From: Streptomyces sp. APSN-46.1
Lineage (GTDB): Bacteria > Actinomycetota > Actinomycetes > Streptomycetales > Streptomycetaceae
Direction of reading: 5' to 3'
Assembly: GCF_022815725.1 (NCBI RefSeq)
Contig: NZ_JALGRF010000010.1
Coordinates: 124,001 to 188,000 of the forward strand
DNA length: 64,000 nucleotides
Under the pieces are notes generated by a model. The model did no database searches. It was not told where the DNA came from and was given only the letters and a program-made list of their open reading frames with translations. Each line of letters begins with the position of its first letter. The stretch's first letter is position 1. This document shows positions 8,251-16,729 of the stretch, in pieces. The position numbers and the translations under genes were made by a program.

Positions 8251-8290
8251 ACAGCGCCCTCCCACCCCGGTCGGGGTGGGAGGGCGCTGT
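8251..8290. terminator. Bidirectional terminator after dapD
   Basis: A perfect 18-bp stem (8251-8268 with 8273-8290) closes on a GGTC loop. It sits between dapD (+) and the convergent small membrane gene (-), so it can serve both. Confidence 0.85.
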
Positions 8291-8300
8291 GCGTATGCCG

Positions 8301-8555
8301 TCAGCTCTGCGGGAGCGTGCGGATCAGGCCCGCGAAGGCCTGTTCCTCCGCCTCGGTCAGTTCCACCGACTCCATCGGGTGCGCGGCCGCGCCGCGCTGC
8401 GTCGGGATCATCGGGAGGACCTCGGAGGCGACGGGCTCCCGGTCGTTGAAGCGGCTGTTCCGCAGCTTGTGGCCGAGGCCGAGCACCCAGACGAGGGCCG
8501 CCACGAACAGGACGGCGAGACCGATTTCCTGGGCGAGGGTGATGGAGGGGAACAC
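8301..8555 (-). CDS. Small single-pass membrane protein, unknown function
   Basis: An 84-residue protein not tied to a named family. Residues 5-27 (ITLAQEIGLAVLFVAALVWV) form one transmembrane helix; the rest is a hydrophilic cytoplasmic tail with RNSRFNDREPV and an acidic ELTEAEEQAFAGLIRTLPQS end. Start GTG 8555 is supported by an upstream CCGGAGGA at good spacing. It stands alone, convergent with dapD. It looks genuine from the ribosome-binding site and codon bias. I can offer no function. Confidence 0.75.
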   Translation of the reverse strand: MFPSITLAQEIGLAVLFVAALVWVLGLGHKLRNSRFNDREPVASEVLPMIPTQRGAAAHPMESVELTEAEEQAFAGLIRTLPQS

Positions 8556-8706
8556 GCGCGGTCCTCCGGAGAGTGCGAGCGGTACGTGATCGGGCGTGGC
8601 AGATACTCAACACCAGAACCGCCCGGTTCGGCGCGGATGTGTCGAGCGTCACGCCAGTGCCGAAAGTCCCGAAAGTGTCCCGGAAGTATCCCTGCGGTCG
8701 GCTTGG

Positions 8707-9144
8707 TCAGTCCGCCAGTCGCAGCTTGAACCCCTCGTGGCTGCGGGCGAAACCCAGCCGCTCGTAGAAGCGGTGGGCATCGCTCCGCTGCTTGTCGCTG
8801 GTCAGCTGGATCCGTCCGCAGCCCCTCTCGCGGGCCCGATCCACCGCCAGCCTCATCAGCTCGGCGCCCAGGCCGTGACCGCGCCGGTCCGCGCGGACTC
8901 GTACCGCCTCCACCAGCGCCCGCTCGCGCCCGCCCTGGCCGAGGCCCGGGATGTACGTCAGCTGGAGGCAGCCGAGTACAACGGCGTCCTCCACGAGGAC
9001 CAGCATCTCGTTGCGGGCGTCCGCCTCGATGGCGGCGAAGGCCCGCTCGTGCGCCTCGCCGACCTCGGCCCGCTCTTCGCCGGCGTCCGCCAGCAGGGCG
9101 AGTAGGGCGGGCAGGTCGTGACGCGTCGCGGTACGGAAGATCAT
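8707..9144 (-). CDS. GNAT family N-acetyltransferase
   Basis: A 145-residue single-domain GNAT protein. The acetyl-CoA-binding motif A is seen as VRVRADRRGHGLGAELMRLA (RxxGxG/A at about 86-93), followed by the RERGCGRIQLTSDKQRSDAH motif B and YERLGFARSHEGFKLRL. This pattern is common in small acetyltransferases that act on amines or amino acids. There is no operon partner that would point to the substrate: the upstream gene on this strand ends after a terminator at 9161-9192. Substrate unknown. Confidence 0.85.
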   Translation of the reverse strand: MIFRTATRHDLPALLALLADAGEERAEVGEAHERAFAAIEADARNEMLVLVEDAVVLGCLQLTYIPGLGQGGRERALVEAVRVRADRRGHGLGAELMRLAVDRARERGCGRIQLTSDKQRSDAHRFYERLGFARSHEGFKLRLAD

Positions 9145-9160
9145 GGGCCGGAGTGTGGCA

Positions 9161-9192
9161 GGGGGGCCGGGCTGGACGGAGCCCGGCCCCCC
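9161..9192 (-). terminator. Terminator of the secreted nuclease gene
   Basis: A 12-bp perfect GC stem (9161-9172 with 9181-9192) lies 22 bases beyond the stop of the minus-strand nuclease gene and upstream of the acetyltransferase. Confidence 0.75.
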
Positions 9193-9214
9193 CCGTTTCA
9201 GGTCCGCACCGCGG

Positions 9215-11056
9215 TTACGGGCGGAAGCGCAGCACCTGCGGGTCGTGGTCGCTGTTCTGGTCGGCGAACTCCGCGTTGATGTGCACGCTGTCGTACGTGA
9301 ACTTCTTGATCGCCGGGCTCGTCAGGATCTGGTCCAGGACCTGCGCGTTGCCCTGGTAGACGTACGAGTACCGCTCCGCCTTCGGCAGCGACTTGACCGC
9401 CGGGTACAGCGCCCCGCCGTCGGCCAGCGCGTCCGTCGTCGCCGAGAACTCGAAGTCGTTGATGTCGCCGAGGACCAGGACGTTCGCGTGCTTGTCCGCC
9501 GCCAGGACCTCCTTCACGAAGCCGTTCACGGCCTGCGCCTGGAGCAGTCGCTTCTCCTCCGACTTGCGCACCGGCGGCTGGTGGTGCGAGGTCAGGCCCT
9601 CGTCGCCGCCCTTGGAACCGAAGTGGTTGGCGATCACGAAGACCGTCCTGCCGCGGAAGACGAACTCGCCCGCGAGGGGCTTGCGGCTGTCCGCCCACGC
9701 CGGGTTCGCGGGGTCGATCCGGCCGGGGGAGTGGGTCAGGGCGGCCTTGCCGTTCTCCTTGACCACGCCGGTCGCCGTCACCGCGTCACCCGGGGCGCGC
9801 TCGGTGAAGGAGACCCGCGCCGGGTTGAAGAGGAACACCTGGCGGATGTTGCCGCCGGGCTCGCCGCCGTCCTTCTTGTCCTCCGGGTTGACGGTCCGCC
9901 ACTGGTAGGCCGGGCCGCCCGCCGCCGTGATCGCCGTGGTGAACTTCGTGAGCGTCTGCTCCGCCGAGACGGTGCCGTCGTTCTTGGCGCCGTTGTCGTC
10001 CTGGATCTCCTCAAGGGCCAGGATGTCGGGGGAGGCCAGGTTCTCGACGACGGCCTTCGCGAGCGCGTCGAACTTCGACTGCGGGTCGGTCGGGTCGAGG
10101 TTCTCGACGTTGTACGTGGCCACCGCGAGCTCGCCCTCGGACTGCGCCTTGGTCTTCTCGGGGGCGAGGGTGCCCGCCGCGACCGTGCCGAGCGTGCGGG
10201 CGACGAGGGTGTAGCCGCCGAACTGGTTGAAGTCCAGCGGGCCCTCGGTGGTACCGGTCAGCTTGTCGCCGACGTTGGCGACCGGGAACGGCTGCTGCGC
10301 GAGGGGCGCGAGCTGCTGGATCTGGAGGCGGCCGGTGTTCTGGGACTCGTACGAGCCGTAGATCGTGCCACCGCGCTTGGCGGGGTGCTCCCAGCCCTTC
10401 ACCGTGACCCACAGCTCCGCGTACGGGTCGGTGGCGCCGACCACGCGGGAGGTGCCGATACGGACGTTCATGCCCTCCAGGGACTCGTAGAAGTCCAGCG
10501 CGTAGCGCGAGGGGTCCAGGGTCAGGCCGTTGATGCTGCCGGCGGCGGCCGGGTCGCCGGCCGGGGCGTACGCGGCGGGGACCGTGTACTCGGTGATCGC
10601 GGCGCCCTCGGGCAGCGCGTTGCCCGAGGAGACCACCGTCACGGCCGGCTTCGAGATCTGCGTGACCGACTGGTTGCCGGAGTTGACGCCGCCGGGGATG
10701 TACTCGCCGACCAGGCCGGAGACCGTGACCGCGTCGCCGACGGCGACGGTCGGGACCGAGCTGGTGAAGACGAAGACGCCCTCACTGGTGGCGTCGTTGT
10801 CGTCGGCGTCGGGGTCCTGCATCCAGAAGCCGCGCGAACCGTAGGTGCGGACGCCCGTCACGATGCCCGCGACACCGGTGACCTGCTTGCCGGCGAGCGG
10901 GGATATCCGGGTGGTGCCCTGGATGTCGTGGATGCGTATCGGCTCGGCGGACGCGTCGCCTTCGGCCGCGCCGGCGGAGCCCGCGAGCAGGCCGGTGGCC
11001 AGCGCGGTGGCGACGAGGGCCGCGACGGCGGCGGAACGGGGATGCGAGGAGCGCAT
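9215..11056 (-). CDS. Secreted endonuclease/exonuclease/phosphatase-family nuclease (ExeM/NucH-like)
   Basis: A 613-residue exported protein. The N-terminus MRSSHPRSAAVAALVATALA with a GSAGA-type cleavage site near residue 30 is a Sec signal peptide; I chose this ATG (11056) because the longer frame adds an implausible leader. Residues ~40-290 resemble the OB/lamin-tail-like region of ExeM-type extracellular nucleases (RIHDIQGTTRISPLAGK). The catalytic EEP domain follows, with VATYNVENLDP, LALEEIQDDNG, VLGDINDFEFS and the final NSDHDPQVLRF. Such enzymes degrade extracellular DNA to scavenge nucleotides and phosphate. No PHO box was found directly upstream. A terminator follows at 9161-9192. 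Confidence 0.9.
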   Translation of the reverse strand: MRSSHPRSAAVAALVATALATGLLAGSAGAAEGDASAEPIRIHDIQGTTRISPLAGKQVTGVAGIVTGVRTYGSRGFWMQDPDADDNDATSEGVFVFTSSVPTVAVGDAVTVSGLVGEYIPGGVNSGNQSVTQISKPAVTVVSSGNALPEGAAITEYTVPAAYAPAGDPAAAGSINGLTLDPSRYALDFYESLEGMNVRIGTSRVVGATDPYAELWVTVKGWEHPAKRGGTIYGSYESQNTGRLQIQQLAPLAQQPFPVANVGDKLTGTTEGPLDFNQFGGYTLVARTLGTVAAGTLAPEKTKAQSEGELAVATYNVENLDPTDPQSKFDALAKAVVENLASPDILALEEIQDDNGAKNDGTVSAEQTLTKFTTAITAAGGPAYQWRTVNPEDKKDGGEPGGNIRQVFLFNPARVSFTERAPGDAVTATGVVKENGKAALTHSPGRIDPANPAWADSRKPLAGEFVFRGRTVFVIANHFGSKGGDEGLTSHHQPPVRKSEEKRLLQAQAVNGFVKEVLAADKHANVLVLGDINDFEFSATTDALADGGALYPAVKSLPKAERYSYVYQGNAQVLDQILTSPAIKKFTYDSVHINAEFADQNSDHDPQVLRFRP

Positions 11057-11321
11057 GGGCAGGAACTCCGGTGTGTGGAGGAGGAGAAGCGGAAACCCGG
11101 TGGTCTCGCGGGTTCCGATAGGTCTACGCGCGTCAATTTCCTGTGTGAGCGGCAAAGTTGTCAAGGCCTCCAGGGAAGACGGCGGCTGACTGTGGGATGA
11201 ACCAAAGGTGATGGCACGCCAGGGGCGCCCGAAATGCGTCTACTCTGGGTCGCCGTACGCACCCGCACCACCGCCGCACCCGCACCATCGCCGCACCACA
11301 TCAGCGAGGAGAAACCACCGC

Positions 11322-12890
11322 ATGTCCGCAGAGCCGCACCACACGCTGCCGCCGGTACGGCTGCACTCCGATGCGGAACTGGCCCGCGAGGCCCTCGGCG
11401 CCCCGCTGTTCGCCCGCGCCGTAGGCCTCGCCCGCTGGGCCGGACCCGGCACCCGCGTCGAGGTCGGCGGCGAACTCGCCGCCGCGCAGCTGCCCGAGGC
11501 CGTCGCGGCGCTCGGGCTCGACGCCGACGACGAGGACGCGCCGGTCCACACGAGCCGGGCCTGGCGGGTCGCCGTGGACACCGGGCTGGTGGATGTCACC
11601 GAGCCCGAGGAGGACGGCGCGGGCGCGCCGGGCTGTGCGGACGCGACACGCGGTGCGGACGCGACACGCGGTGCGGATGCGGCAGGCGCGGCGGACGCGG
11701 CAGCTGCCGCGGAAGCGGAATACGGGACCGCCGCGCCCGGCGAGGACCTCGCGCTGGTGACCGGCGGCGCACCCGGCGACGTACTCGACCTGTGGCTGGC
11801 GGCCCTGGACAGCGTGCTCGCGGACGCGGCCGTACCGGACCTGGACGAGCTCGTCGACGCCCTGGACGCGGGCGGCGACATCGACTTCGACCGGCTCGAC
11901 TGGAACCCGCAGCGCGAGGCGGACTTCCTCGACGGGGTCCTCGCCAACCTCTACCTGCTCACCGTCGCCGAAGGCGGGGCCGGCGAGGGCGCGGTGCCCC
12001 TGCCCGTGCTCGCCGCGTCGATGGTCGTGCCGGAGGGGATGGGCGAGCCGACGGACGAGGTGCTCGAACGGGTCTCCGACACGATGATGCGCCTCGACGA
12101 CCAGTTCCGGCAGCTGGAGCCGATCGGGCTGGTCGAGTTCCGGCCCCTCGACGAGGCGCTGCTCGCGGAGGCGGCCGACGAGGACCTCGCGGCTGCCTCC
12201 CCCGACCTGGCCGGATACGACGACGAGGACGTGTCCCGGTACGGGATGGTCCGCCTGACCCCCCTCGGCCTGTACGGGGTCCGCGCCCGGATGCTGGAGG
12301 CCGGGGTCGAGGCCCCCGCCATCGGGGAACTTGCCGGGAAGGGCGCGGACGTCCTGCTCGACACGGTCTCCCGCTACCCCGAGGGCTCCGCCCAGGCCGA
12401 GATCGAGCAGTGGCTGGCCGGCCGGGACCTGCCCGCCGCGGTCGCCGAGCTGCTGGCCGCCGCCCGCGGTGAGGACGAGGCCGCCCCGCTGCGGAGGCTG
12501 CGCTGCCAGCAGGCCCTCGCGGCCGCCGGGCCGGCCGCCGAGCCGGCGGTCCGCTCCGTGCTGGACGACGCCGAGCTGGGCGGCCTCGCCCGGGTCTGGC
12601 TGGCGGAGCTCGGGGCGCGCGACGTACCCGCGCCCGACGCGGAGATGGTGTTCTGGCTCACGATCGACACCATCGCGGCGCAGCTCGCGGCGGACGGGGA
12701 GACGCGGGAGCTGCCGCTCCTGATCGAGTCCCTGACGGCGCACCACTCCGGGTTCTTCGAGCAGGCCTGGCGAGTGGAGCACCCCGCGACGGCTGACGTG
12801 CTGGAGGCGATCGGCCGGCTGCACCTTGACAAGAAGGCCGCGAAGGAGGCCCGCAAGGCGGCCTTCAAGGCGCGCTCCCGGCGGTCCTGA
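11322..12890 (+). CDS. Uncharacterised protein with winged-helix-like N-terminus and helical C-terminal repeats
   Basis: A 522-residue cytoplasmic protein of no family I can name. Residues ~15-90 (AREALGAPLFARAVGLARWA, then a helix-turn-helix-like stretch ending HTSRAWRVAVDTGLVDV) look like a winged helix. An Ala/Gly/Asp-rich insert with repeats of DATRGA follows at ~105-130. The C-terminal third (LLAAARGEDEAAPLRRLRCQ onward) is helical and HEAT-like. The protein at 42599-44062 shares the same order of segments and is a paralogue. Start ATG 11322 has AGGAG ten bases upstream. A regulatory or scaffold role is possible but unproven. Confidence 0.75.
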   Translation: MSAEPHHTLPPVRLHSDAELAREALGAPLFARAVGLARWAGPGTRVEVGGELAAAQLPEAVAALGLDADDEDAPVHTSRAWRVAVDTGLVDVTEPEEDGAGAPGCADATRGADATRGADAAGAADAAAAAEAEYGTAAPGEDLALVTGGAPGDVLDLWLAALDSVLADAAVPDLDELVDALDAGGDIDFDRLDWNPQREADFLDGVLANLYLLTVAEGGAGEGAVPLPVLAASMVVPEGMGEPTDEVLERVSDTMMRLDDQFRQLEPIGLVEFRPLDEALLAEAADEDLAAASPDLAGYDDEDVSRYGMVRLTPLGLYGVRARMLEAGVEAPAIGELAGKGADVLLDTVSRYPEGSAQAEIEQWLAGRDLPAAVAELLAAARGEDEAAPLRRLRCQQALAAAGPAAEPAVRSVLDDAELGGLARVWLAELGARDVPAPDAEMVFWLTIDTIAAQLAADGETRELPLLIESLTAHHSGFFEQAWRVEHPATADVLEAIGRLHLDKKAAKEARKAAFKARSRRS

Positions 12891-12908
12891 CAGCGGGCCC
12901 GTGACCGC

Positions 12909-12952
12909 GCGCCCCGACCGAGGCCTGACCGCGCCCCGACCGAGGCCTGACC
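12909..12952. repeat. Tandem 22-bp repeat, two copies
   Basis: Two identical 22-bp units (12909-12930 and 12931-12952) follow the preceding gene. Each contains the palindrome AGGCCT. Downstream, around 13007-13018, CGCC-TTTTTT-GGCG could form a small hairpin. No gene is seen between 12891 and 13156. Confidence 0.7.
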
Positions 12953-13058
12953 GCGTCGGCCTTCCGGAAGCGCGCGGCGGCTGGGCCGGGGCGTGCACAA
13001 CGCGCCTTTTTTGGCGACGGAGTTGGCCATTCCGCGCACCGGCAAGGGGTCCGACCGT

Positions 13059-13091
13059 GTTCCTGGGTAATTCAGCCGCCGTTCACGTGCG
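13059..13091 (+). promoter_or_regulatory. PHO box (PhoP site), three 11-nt direct repeats
   Basis: Three consecutive 11-nt units, GTTCCTGGGTA, ATTCAGCCGCC and GTTCACGTGCG, share the TTC core at exact 11-nt spacing. Streptomyces PhoP binds direct repeats of this length with a GTTCACC-like core. The last unit is closest to consensus. The box is 65 bp ahead of a phosphatase gene, which fits phosphate-starvation control. Confidence 0.7.
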
Positions 13092-13156
13092 GGCGGGAGC
13101 GTGTGCGCCGACGACCGCATCACAGGCGCACCACCTCCCCACCCCTGGAGACCCCG

Positions 13157-14596
13157 ATGCCGCTCAGCCGTAGAGACTTCACCGCCCGCACCGTCATCGC
13201 CGGTGCGGGAGTCGCGCTCACCGGGACGGTCGGCGCGCTCGCCACCGCCCCGGGGGCGCTGGCGGCCGACGACAGCACCCGGCGCGACGAGCACGGTCGG
13301 CCCTGCGAGCCGGGCTACGGCCCGCTGCGCCCCGACCCCGCCGGACTGCTCGCCCTGCCGGCCGGATTCACGTACCGCGTGATCACCCACAGCGGTGTCA
13401 CGAAGCTGGACTCCGGTGAGTCCACCCCGTCCGGCCACGACGGGACGGCCGCTTTCGAGGGCCACCGCGGCGTCACCCTCCTCGTCAACAACCACGAGCT
13501 GAAGGGCCCGCGTACACGCTGGGCGCACCCCGTGCCGCTCACCGAGGGACTCGTCTACGACCCGGCCGCGGCCGGCGGCTGCACGGTCGTCGAGGTCCGG
13601 CGCGGCGGCGAGGTCGCCGAATGGGTGGGCATCGCGGGTACGTCGACCAACTGCGCGGGCGGCTCCACCCCGTGGGGCACCTGGCTGACCTGCGAGGAGA
13701 ACGAGGACCTCGCCGGCAAGAACGGCATGACCAAGGACCACGGCTACGTCTTCGAGGTCGATCCGCACGACCGCCGCGCCAACCGCGAGCCGAAGCCGGT
13801 CAAGGCCTTCGGGCGGTACGCGCACGAGGCCGTCGTCATCGACCCGCGCCAGGGTCACGCGTACCTCACGGAGGACGCCTCGGGCCCCAACGGGCTGCTC
13901 TACCGCTGGACTCCGCCGCGGGGATTCCGGCACGGGCGCGGCAAGCTCCGCGACCTCGCCGCCGACGCGGGGGTGCTCGCGGCCGCCAAGTGCTTCGACA
14001 GCGCGGGCCGGTTCGTGGACGACCTCTCGCGCGCGACGAAGATCGGCACCGTCTACGGGGTCGACTGGGTGGAGGTGGCGGACCGGGACGCCCGGACGGT
14101 GCCGGTGCGCAAGCAGTTCGCGGCGGGCGCCGTGACCCGGGCGCGCAAGCTGGAGGGCATGTGGTGGGCCGACGGGGGCGCGTACTTCGTCTCCTCGTAC
14201 GCCCGTGAGGAGAGCCCGGGCGCCGCGCACGACGGCCAGGTGTGGTTCTACGACCCCAAGCGGCGCACCGTCCGACTCACGGTCCTGATCGGCGTGAACG
14301 CCGACCCGTCGGCGGAGGGCGGCTACGACGGCCCGGACAACATCACCGTGTCGCCGTACGGCGGCCTGGTCATCGCGGAGGACGGCTCGGGGCTCCAGCA
14401 CCTGTTCGGCGCCACCGAGTCGGGCCGCACCTACCCGCTGGCGCGGAACGAGCTGAACATCGGGACGGCCGAGGAGCCCGAGTACTCGGAGTTCGCCGGG
14501 GTCTGCTTCTCCCCGGACGGGCGCACCCTGTACGCCAACCTCCAGGACCCGGGCATCATGCTGGCCATCACCGGTCCCTGGCGGCGCGCCCACTGA
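13157..14596 (+). CDS. Tat-exported PhoX-like (DUF839) phosphatase
   Basis: A 479-residue secreted protein. The N-terminus has a twin-arginine motif, SRRDFTA at 4-10, followed by a hydrophobic stretch and an ALAADD cleavage region near residue 38. The rest is the DUF839/PhoX beta-propeller: GTSTNCAGGSTPWGTWLTCE with the metal-site cysteine and glutamate, DPRQGHAYLTEDA, and GPDNITVSPYGGLVIAEDG. PhoX enzymes are calcium/iron alkaline phosphatases released under phosphate starvation. The PHO box at 13059-13091 supports this. From memory it may match the S. coelicolor phoC locus, but I could not verify that. Start ATG 13157 follows CTGGAG. Confidence 0.88.
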   Translation: MPLSRRDFTARTVIAGAGVALTGTVGALATAPGALAADDSTRRDEHGRPCEPGYGPLRPDPAGLLALPAGFTYRVITHSGVTKLDSGESTPSGHDGTAAFEGHRGVTLLVNNHELKGPRTRWAHPVPLTEGLVYDPAAAGGCTVVEVRRGGEVAEWVGIAGTSTNCAGGSTPWGTWLTCEENEDLAGKNGMTKDHGYVFEVDPHDRRANREPKPVKAFGRYAHEAVVIDPRQGHAYLTEDASGPNGLLYRWTPPRGFRHGRGKLRDLAADAGVLAAAKCFDSAGRFVDDLSRATKIGTVYGVDWVEVADRDARTVPVRKQFAAGAVTRARKLEGMWWADGGAYFVSSYAREESPGAAHDGQVWFYDPKRRTVRLTVLIGVNADPSAEGGYDGPDNITVSPYGGLVIAEDGSGLQHLFGATESGRTYPLARNELNIGTAEEPEYSEFAGVCFSPDGRTLYANLQDPGIMLAITGPWRRAH

Positions 14597-14597
14597 C

Positions 14598-14715
14598 GGT
14601 CGCGGGGACGGGCCGGCGGGCGGGGACGGGCCGGCGGGCGGGGACGGGCCGCCGGGGACGGGCAGTCGGGCGGGCGCGGGCCGGCGGACAGGCGCGGGCC
14701 CGCGCCGCCGGCGGC
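14598..14715. repeat. Low-complexity GC repeat
   Basis: Short direct repeats of GGGGACGGGCCGGCGGGC recur three times from about 14605 and then degenerate. It separates two convergent genes and carries no gene. Some copies are self-complementary, so it may act as a diffuse terminator. Confidence 0.6.
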
Positions 14716-14916
14716 CTACTGGGCCGCGGAAAGCTCCGCGCGGGAGGCCGCGGCCCACTCCTCAAGCAGGAACTCGTACGCCGCGGAAGGCCACTCGTCG
14801 TCCACCCTCGTCTCGACGAGGTGCCGTATCGCCTCATTCGCCTCCGAGGCGGACGGGCGGGCGGGACCCGCGGGCTGGAGTGTCGTGTGCATGAGTTCAA
14901 GGCTAAGGGCGGGCAC
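14716..14916 (-). CDS. Small acidic protein, unknown
   Basis: A 66-residue soluble protein with no recognised domain. The GTG start at 14916 is preceded by a perfect GGAGG nine bases upstream, which decides it over the internal ATG. The C-terminal part (ANEAIRHLVETRVDDEWPSA, then YEFLLEEWAAASRAELSAAQ) is amphipathic helix with many acidic residues. The good ribosome-binding site argues that it is real. It lies 78 bases downstream of the TerD gene on the same strand and may share its transcript. No function can be given. Confidence 0.6.
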   Translation of the reverse strand: MPALSLELMHTTLQPAGPARPSASEANEAIRHLVETRVDDEWPSAAYEFLLEEWAAASRAELSAAQ

Positions 14917-14994
14917 TGACAGTCACCTCCGGTTTCCGGGTGGAATGGCTCACCCGAAAGCTGTCTCGGTAGCTCCATGTGCCCGCCCACCTGC

Positions 14995-16290
14995 TCAGAG
15001 TGCCTGCGCTGCGGGCTTGACCATGCCGCGCACTGTGCGGGATTTCACAAACTCGCCGATGGCCGTCATCTCCCATTCGCCGGAGAACTGCTTGATCATC
15101 TTCGCCATCATGACGCCGGTCTGAGGTTCGGCGGTGGTGAGGTCGAAGCGCACCAGCTCCTCGCCGCTCGCCGCGTCGATCAGGCGGCAGTAGGCCTTGG
15201 CCACCTCCGTGAACTTCTGGCCGGAGAAGGAGTTCACCGTGAAGACCAGACCGGTGGCGTCGGCGGGCAGCCGGCCGAGGTCCACGACGATCACCTCGTC
15301 GTCCCCGGCGCCCTCGCCGGTCAGGTTGTCGCCGGAATGCTTGATGGCTCCGCCGAGGATCGACAGCTTGCCGAAGTAGCAGCTGTCGATGTGGTTGCGC
15401 TGCGGGCCGTACGCGATGACGGACGCGTCGAGGTCGATGTCGCGGCCGCGGAACGCCGGCTCCCAGCCCAGGCCCATCTTGACCTGCGAGAGCAGCGGGC
15501 GCCCGCCCTTGACCAGGGAGACGGTCTGGTTCTTCTGGAGGCTGACGCGGCCCTTGTCGAGGTTGATCTTCCCGGCGGCGGCCGGTGCTGCGGGGGCGGG
15601 CGCGGCGGCGGGCGGCGGCGGAGCGGCCTGGGTGGCCGGCGTCGCCCCGCCGAGCCACGGGGAGGCGGGGTACGGGGACGGCGGCGCGGCCGGGGCGGAG
15701 GGGGCAGCGGGGGTCTGCCCCCAGGCGGGGGCGGCCGGCGCCTGCGGTGCGGCGGTGACGGTGGCGGGCGGCGGGGTGGGCGCGGGCTCCTCGTCCACGG
15801 AGACCCCGAAGTCGGTGGCGATGCCGGCGAGGCCGTTCGCGTACCCCTGGCCGACGGCGCGGACCTTCCACACACCCCCGCGCTGGTAGACCTCTACGAC
15901 GACGAGGGCGGTCTCGGAACCCAGCTGCGGCGGGGTGAAGGTGGCGATCACCGAGCCCCCGTCCGCGTCGCGCACGGTGGCGGTGGGCTCGATGCCCTGG
16001 AAGGTCTGCCCGGCGGCGTCGGGGCTGGCCGTGACCACGATGCGCTCGATGCCCGGCGGCAGCGCGCCGGTGTCCACGGTGATCGAGTCCGGCGCCGCGC
16101 CGCCGCCGGACCGGTGGCTGACACCGGGCCCGGACGGCTGGTTGTAGAAGATGAAGTCGGCGTCGGAACGCACCTTGCCGTCCGCCGCGAGGAGGAGCCC
16201 CGATACGTCGAGCCGCACCGGAGCCGCCACATCCACCGTCACGCGGACGGTATTGAGCGGCAGGTTGGAACCAGGGGTCATAGCGGTCAT
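14995..16290 (-). CDS. Tandem TerD-domain stress protein
   Basis: A 431-residue cytoplasmic protein with two TerD domains. Domain 1 (about 4-185) contains VRSDADFIFYNQPSGPGVSH; domain 2 (about 240-431) contains GLGWEPAFRGRDIDLDASVI and LSILGGAIKHSGDNLTGEGA. The acidic DIDLDAS loop and the DNLTGEG loop are the calcium-binding motifs of TerD. Domain 1 lacks the full DLDAS loop. A Pro/Ala-rich linker of roughly 50 residues joins them. TerD proteins are linked to tellurite resistance, stress and differentiation in Streptomyces. The start is 16290 or the ATG nine bases inside; neither has a good ribosome-binding site. Confidence 0.9.
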   Translation of the reverse strand: MTAMTPGSNLPLNTVRVTVDVAAPVRLDVSGLLLAADGKVRSDADFIFYNQPSGPGVSHRSGGGAAPDSITVDTGALPPGIERIVVTASPDAAGQTFQGIEPTATVRDADGGSVIATFTPPQLGSETALVVVEVYQRGGVWKVRAVGQGYANGLAGIATDFGVSVDEEPAPTPPPATVTAAPQAPAAPAWGQTPAAPSAPAAPPSPYPASPWLGGATPATQAAPPPPAAAPAPAAPAAAGKINLDKGRVSLQKNQTVSLVKGGRPLLSQVKMGLGWEPAFRGRDIDLDASVIAYGPQRNHIDSCYFGKLSILGGAIKHSGDNLTGEGAGDDEVIVVDLGRLPADATGLVFTVNSFSGQKFTEVAKAYCRLIDAASGEELVRFDLTTAEPQTGVMMAKMIKQFSGEWEMTAIGEFVKSRTVRGMVKPAAQAL

Positions 16291-16369
16291 GCCCGGAGAA
16301 CGACCGGAGGCGCTTTGCCGTTCCCTTACTCTCGCGGGAGATTTTCGCGCGGTGCCGGGCCCGGGGGTC

Positions 16370-16591
16370 TCAGCGTCGGTTGCGCGGGTGGTTCCTGGCC
16401 GTCCGCTCGTTGCCGAACTTGTAGGCGCCGGTCCAGCGGGCCATCACCAGCTGGGCGTCACCGGACTCGACCTCGGCCAGGAACTTCGCGGCCCGGCCGC
16501 CGCGCAGGGTGCCGGCGGCCCGGCCTTGGTGGGTGATGACGACGGAGTCGTCGCCCAGTCGCTTGTACGTGAATCCGCTCGGCTTCGGCAT
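16370..16591 (-). CDS. Small basic protein, unknown (conserved-looking)
   Basis: A 73-residue basic protein starting MPKPSGFTYKRLGDDSVVIT. The first two-thirds read as a compact beta-rich fold with HQGRAAGTLRGGRAAKFLAE, ending in a strongly basic tail (FGNERTARNHPRNRR), which suggests nucleic-acid binding. I chose ATG 16591 over an in-frame start twelve codons upstream, because the upstream residues are Gly/Pro/Arg filler. Similar small proteins occur widely in Streptomyces genomes by my recollection. No function is known to me. Confidence 0.65.
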   Translation of the reverse strand: MPKPSGFTYKRLGDDSVVITHQGRAAGTLRGGRAAKFLAEVESGDAQLVMARWTGAYKFGNERTARNHPRNRR

Positions 16592-16729
16592 GCGCCGCAG
16601 CCTGCCCCCGCCGGGCGGATCGGGCAACGGATTTAAGAGTCTGCCCGGCCTGCTCGGCTGCCCGGCCGCCTGCCCTCGGGTGCCCCTGCCTGCCTGCCTG
16701 GCGGCGTCAGAGGTCCGCCAGGTGTTCCG

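Noticed and set aside
9143..11200. A long plus-strand open frame opposite the secreted nuclease
   Set aside because: It is antisense to a gene with signal peptide and EEP motifs; its product is Arg/Val/Asp-rich low-complexity, as expected from a GC-rich shadow frame.
12374..14758. A 794-codon minus-strand frame across two genes
   Set aside because: It spans the end of one plus-strand gene and all of the phosphatase, has no recognisable domain, and shows shadow composition.
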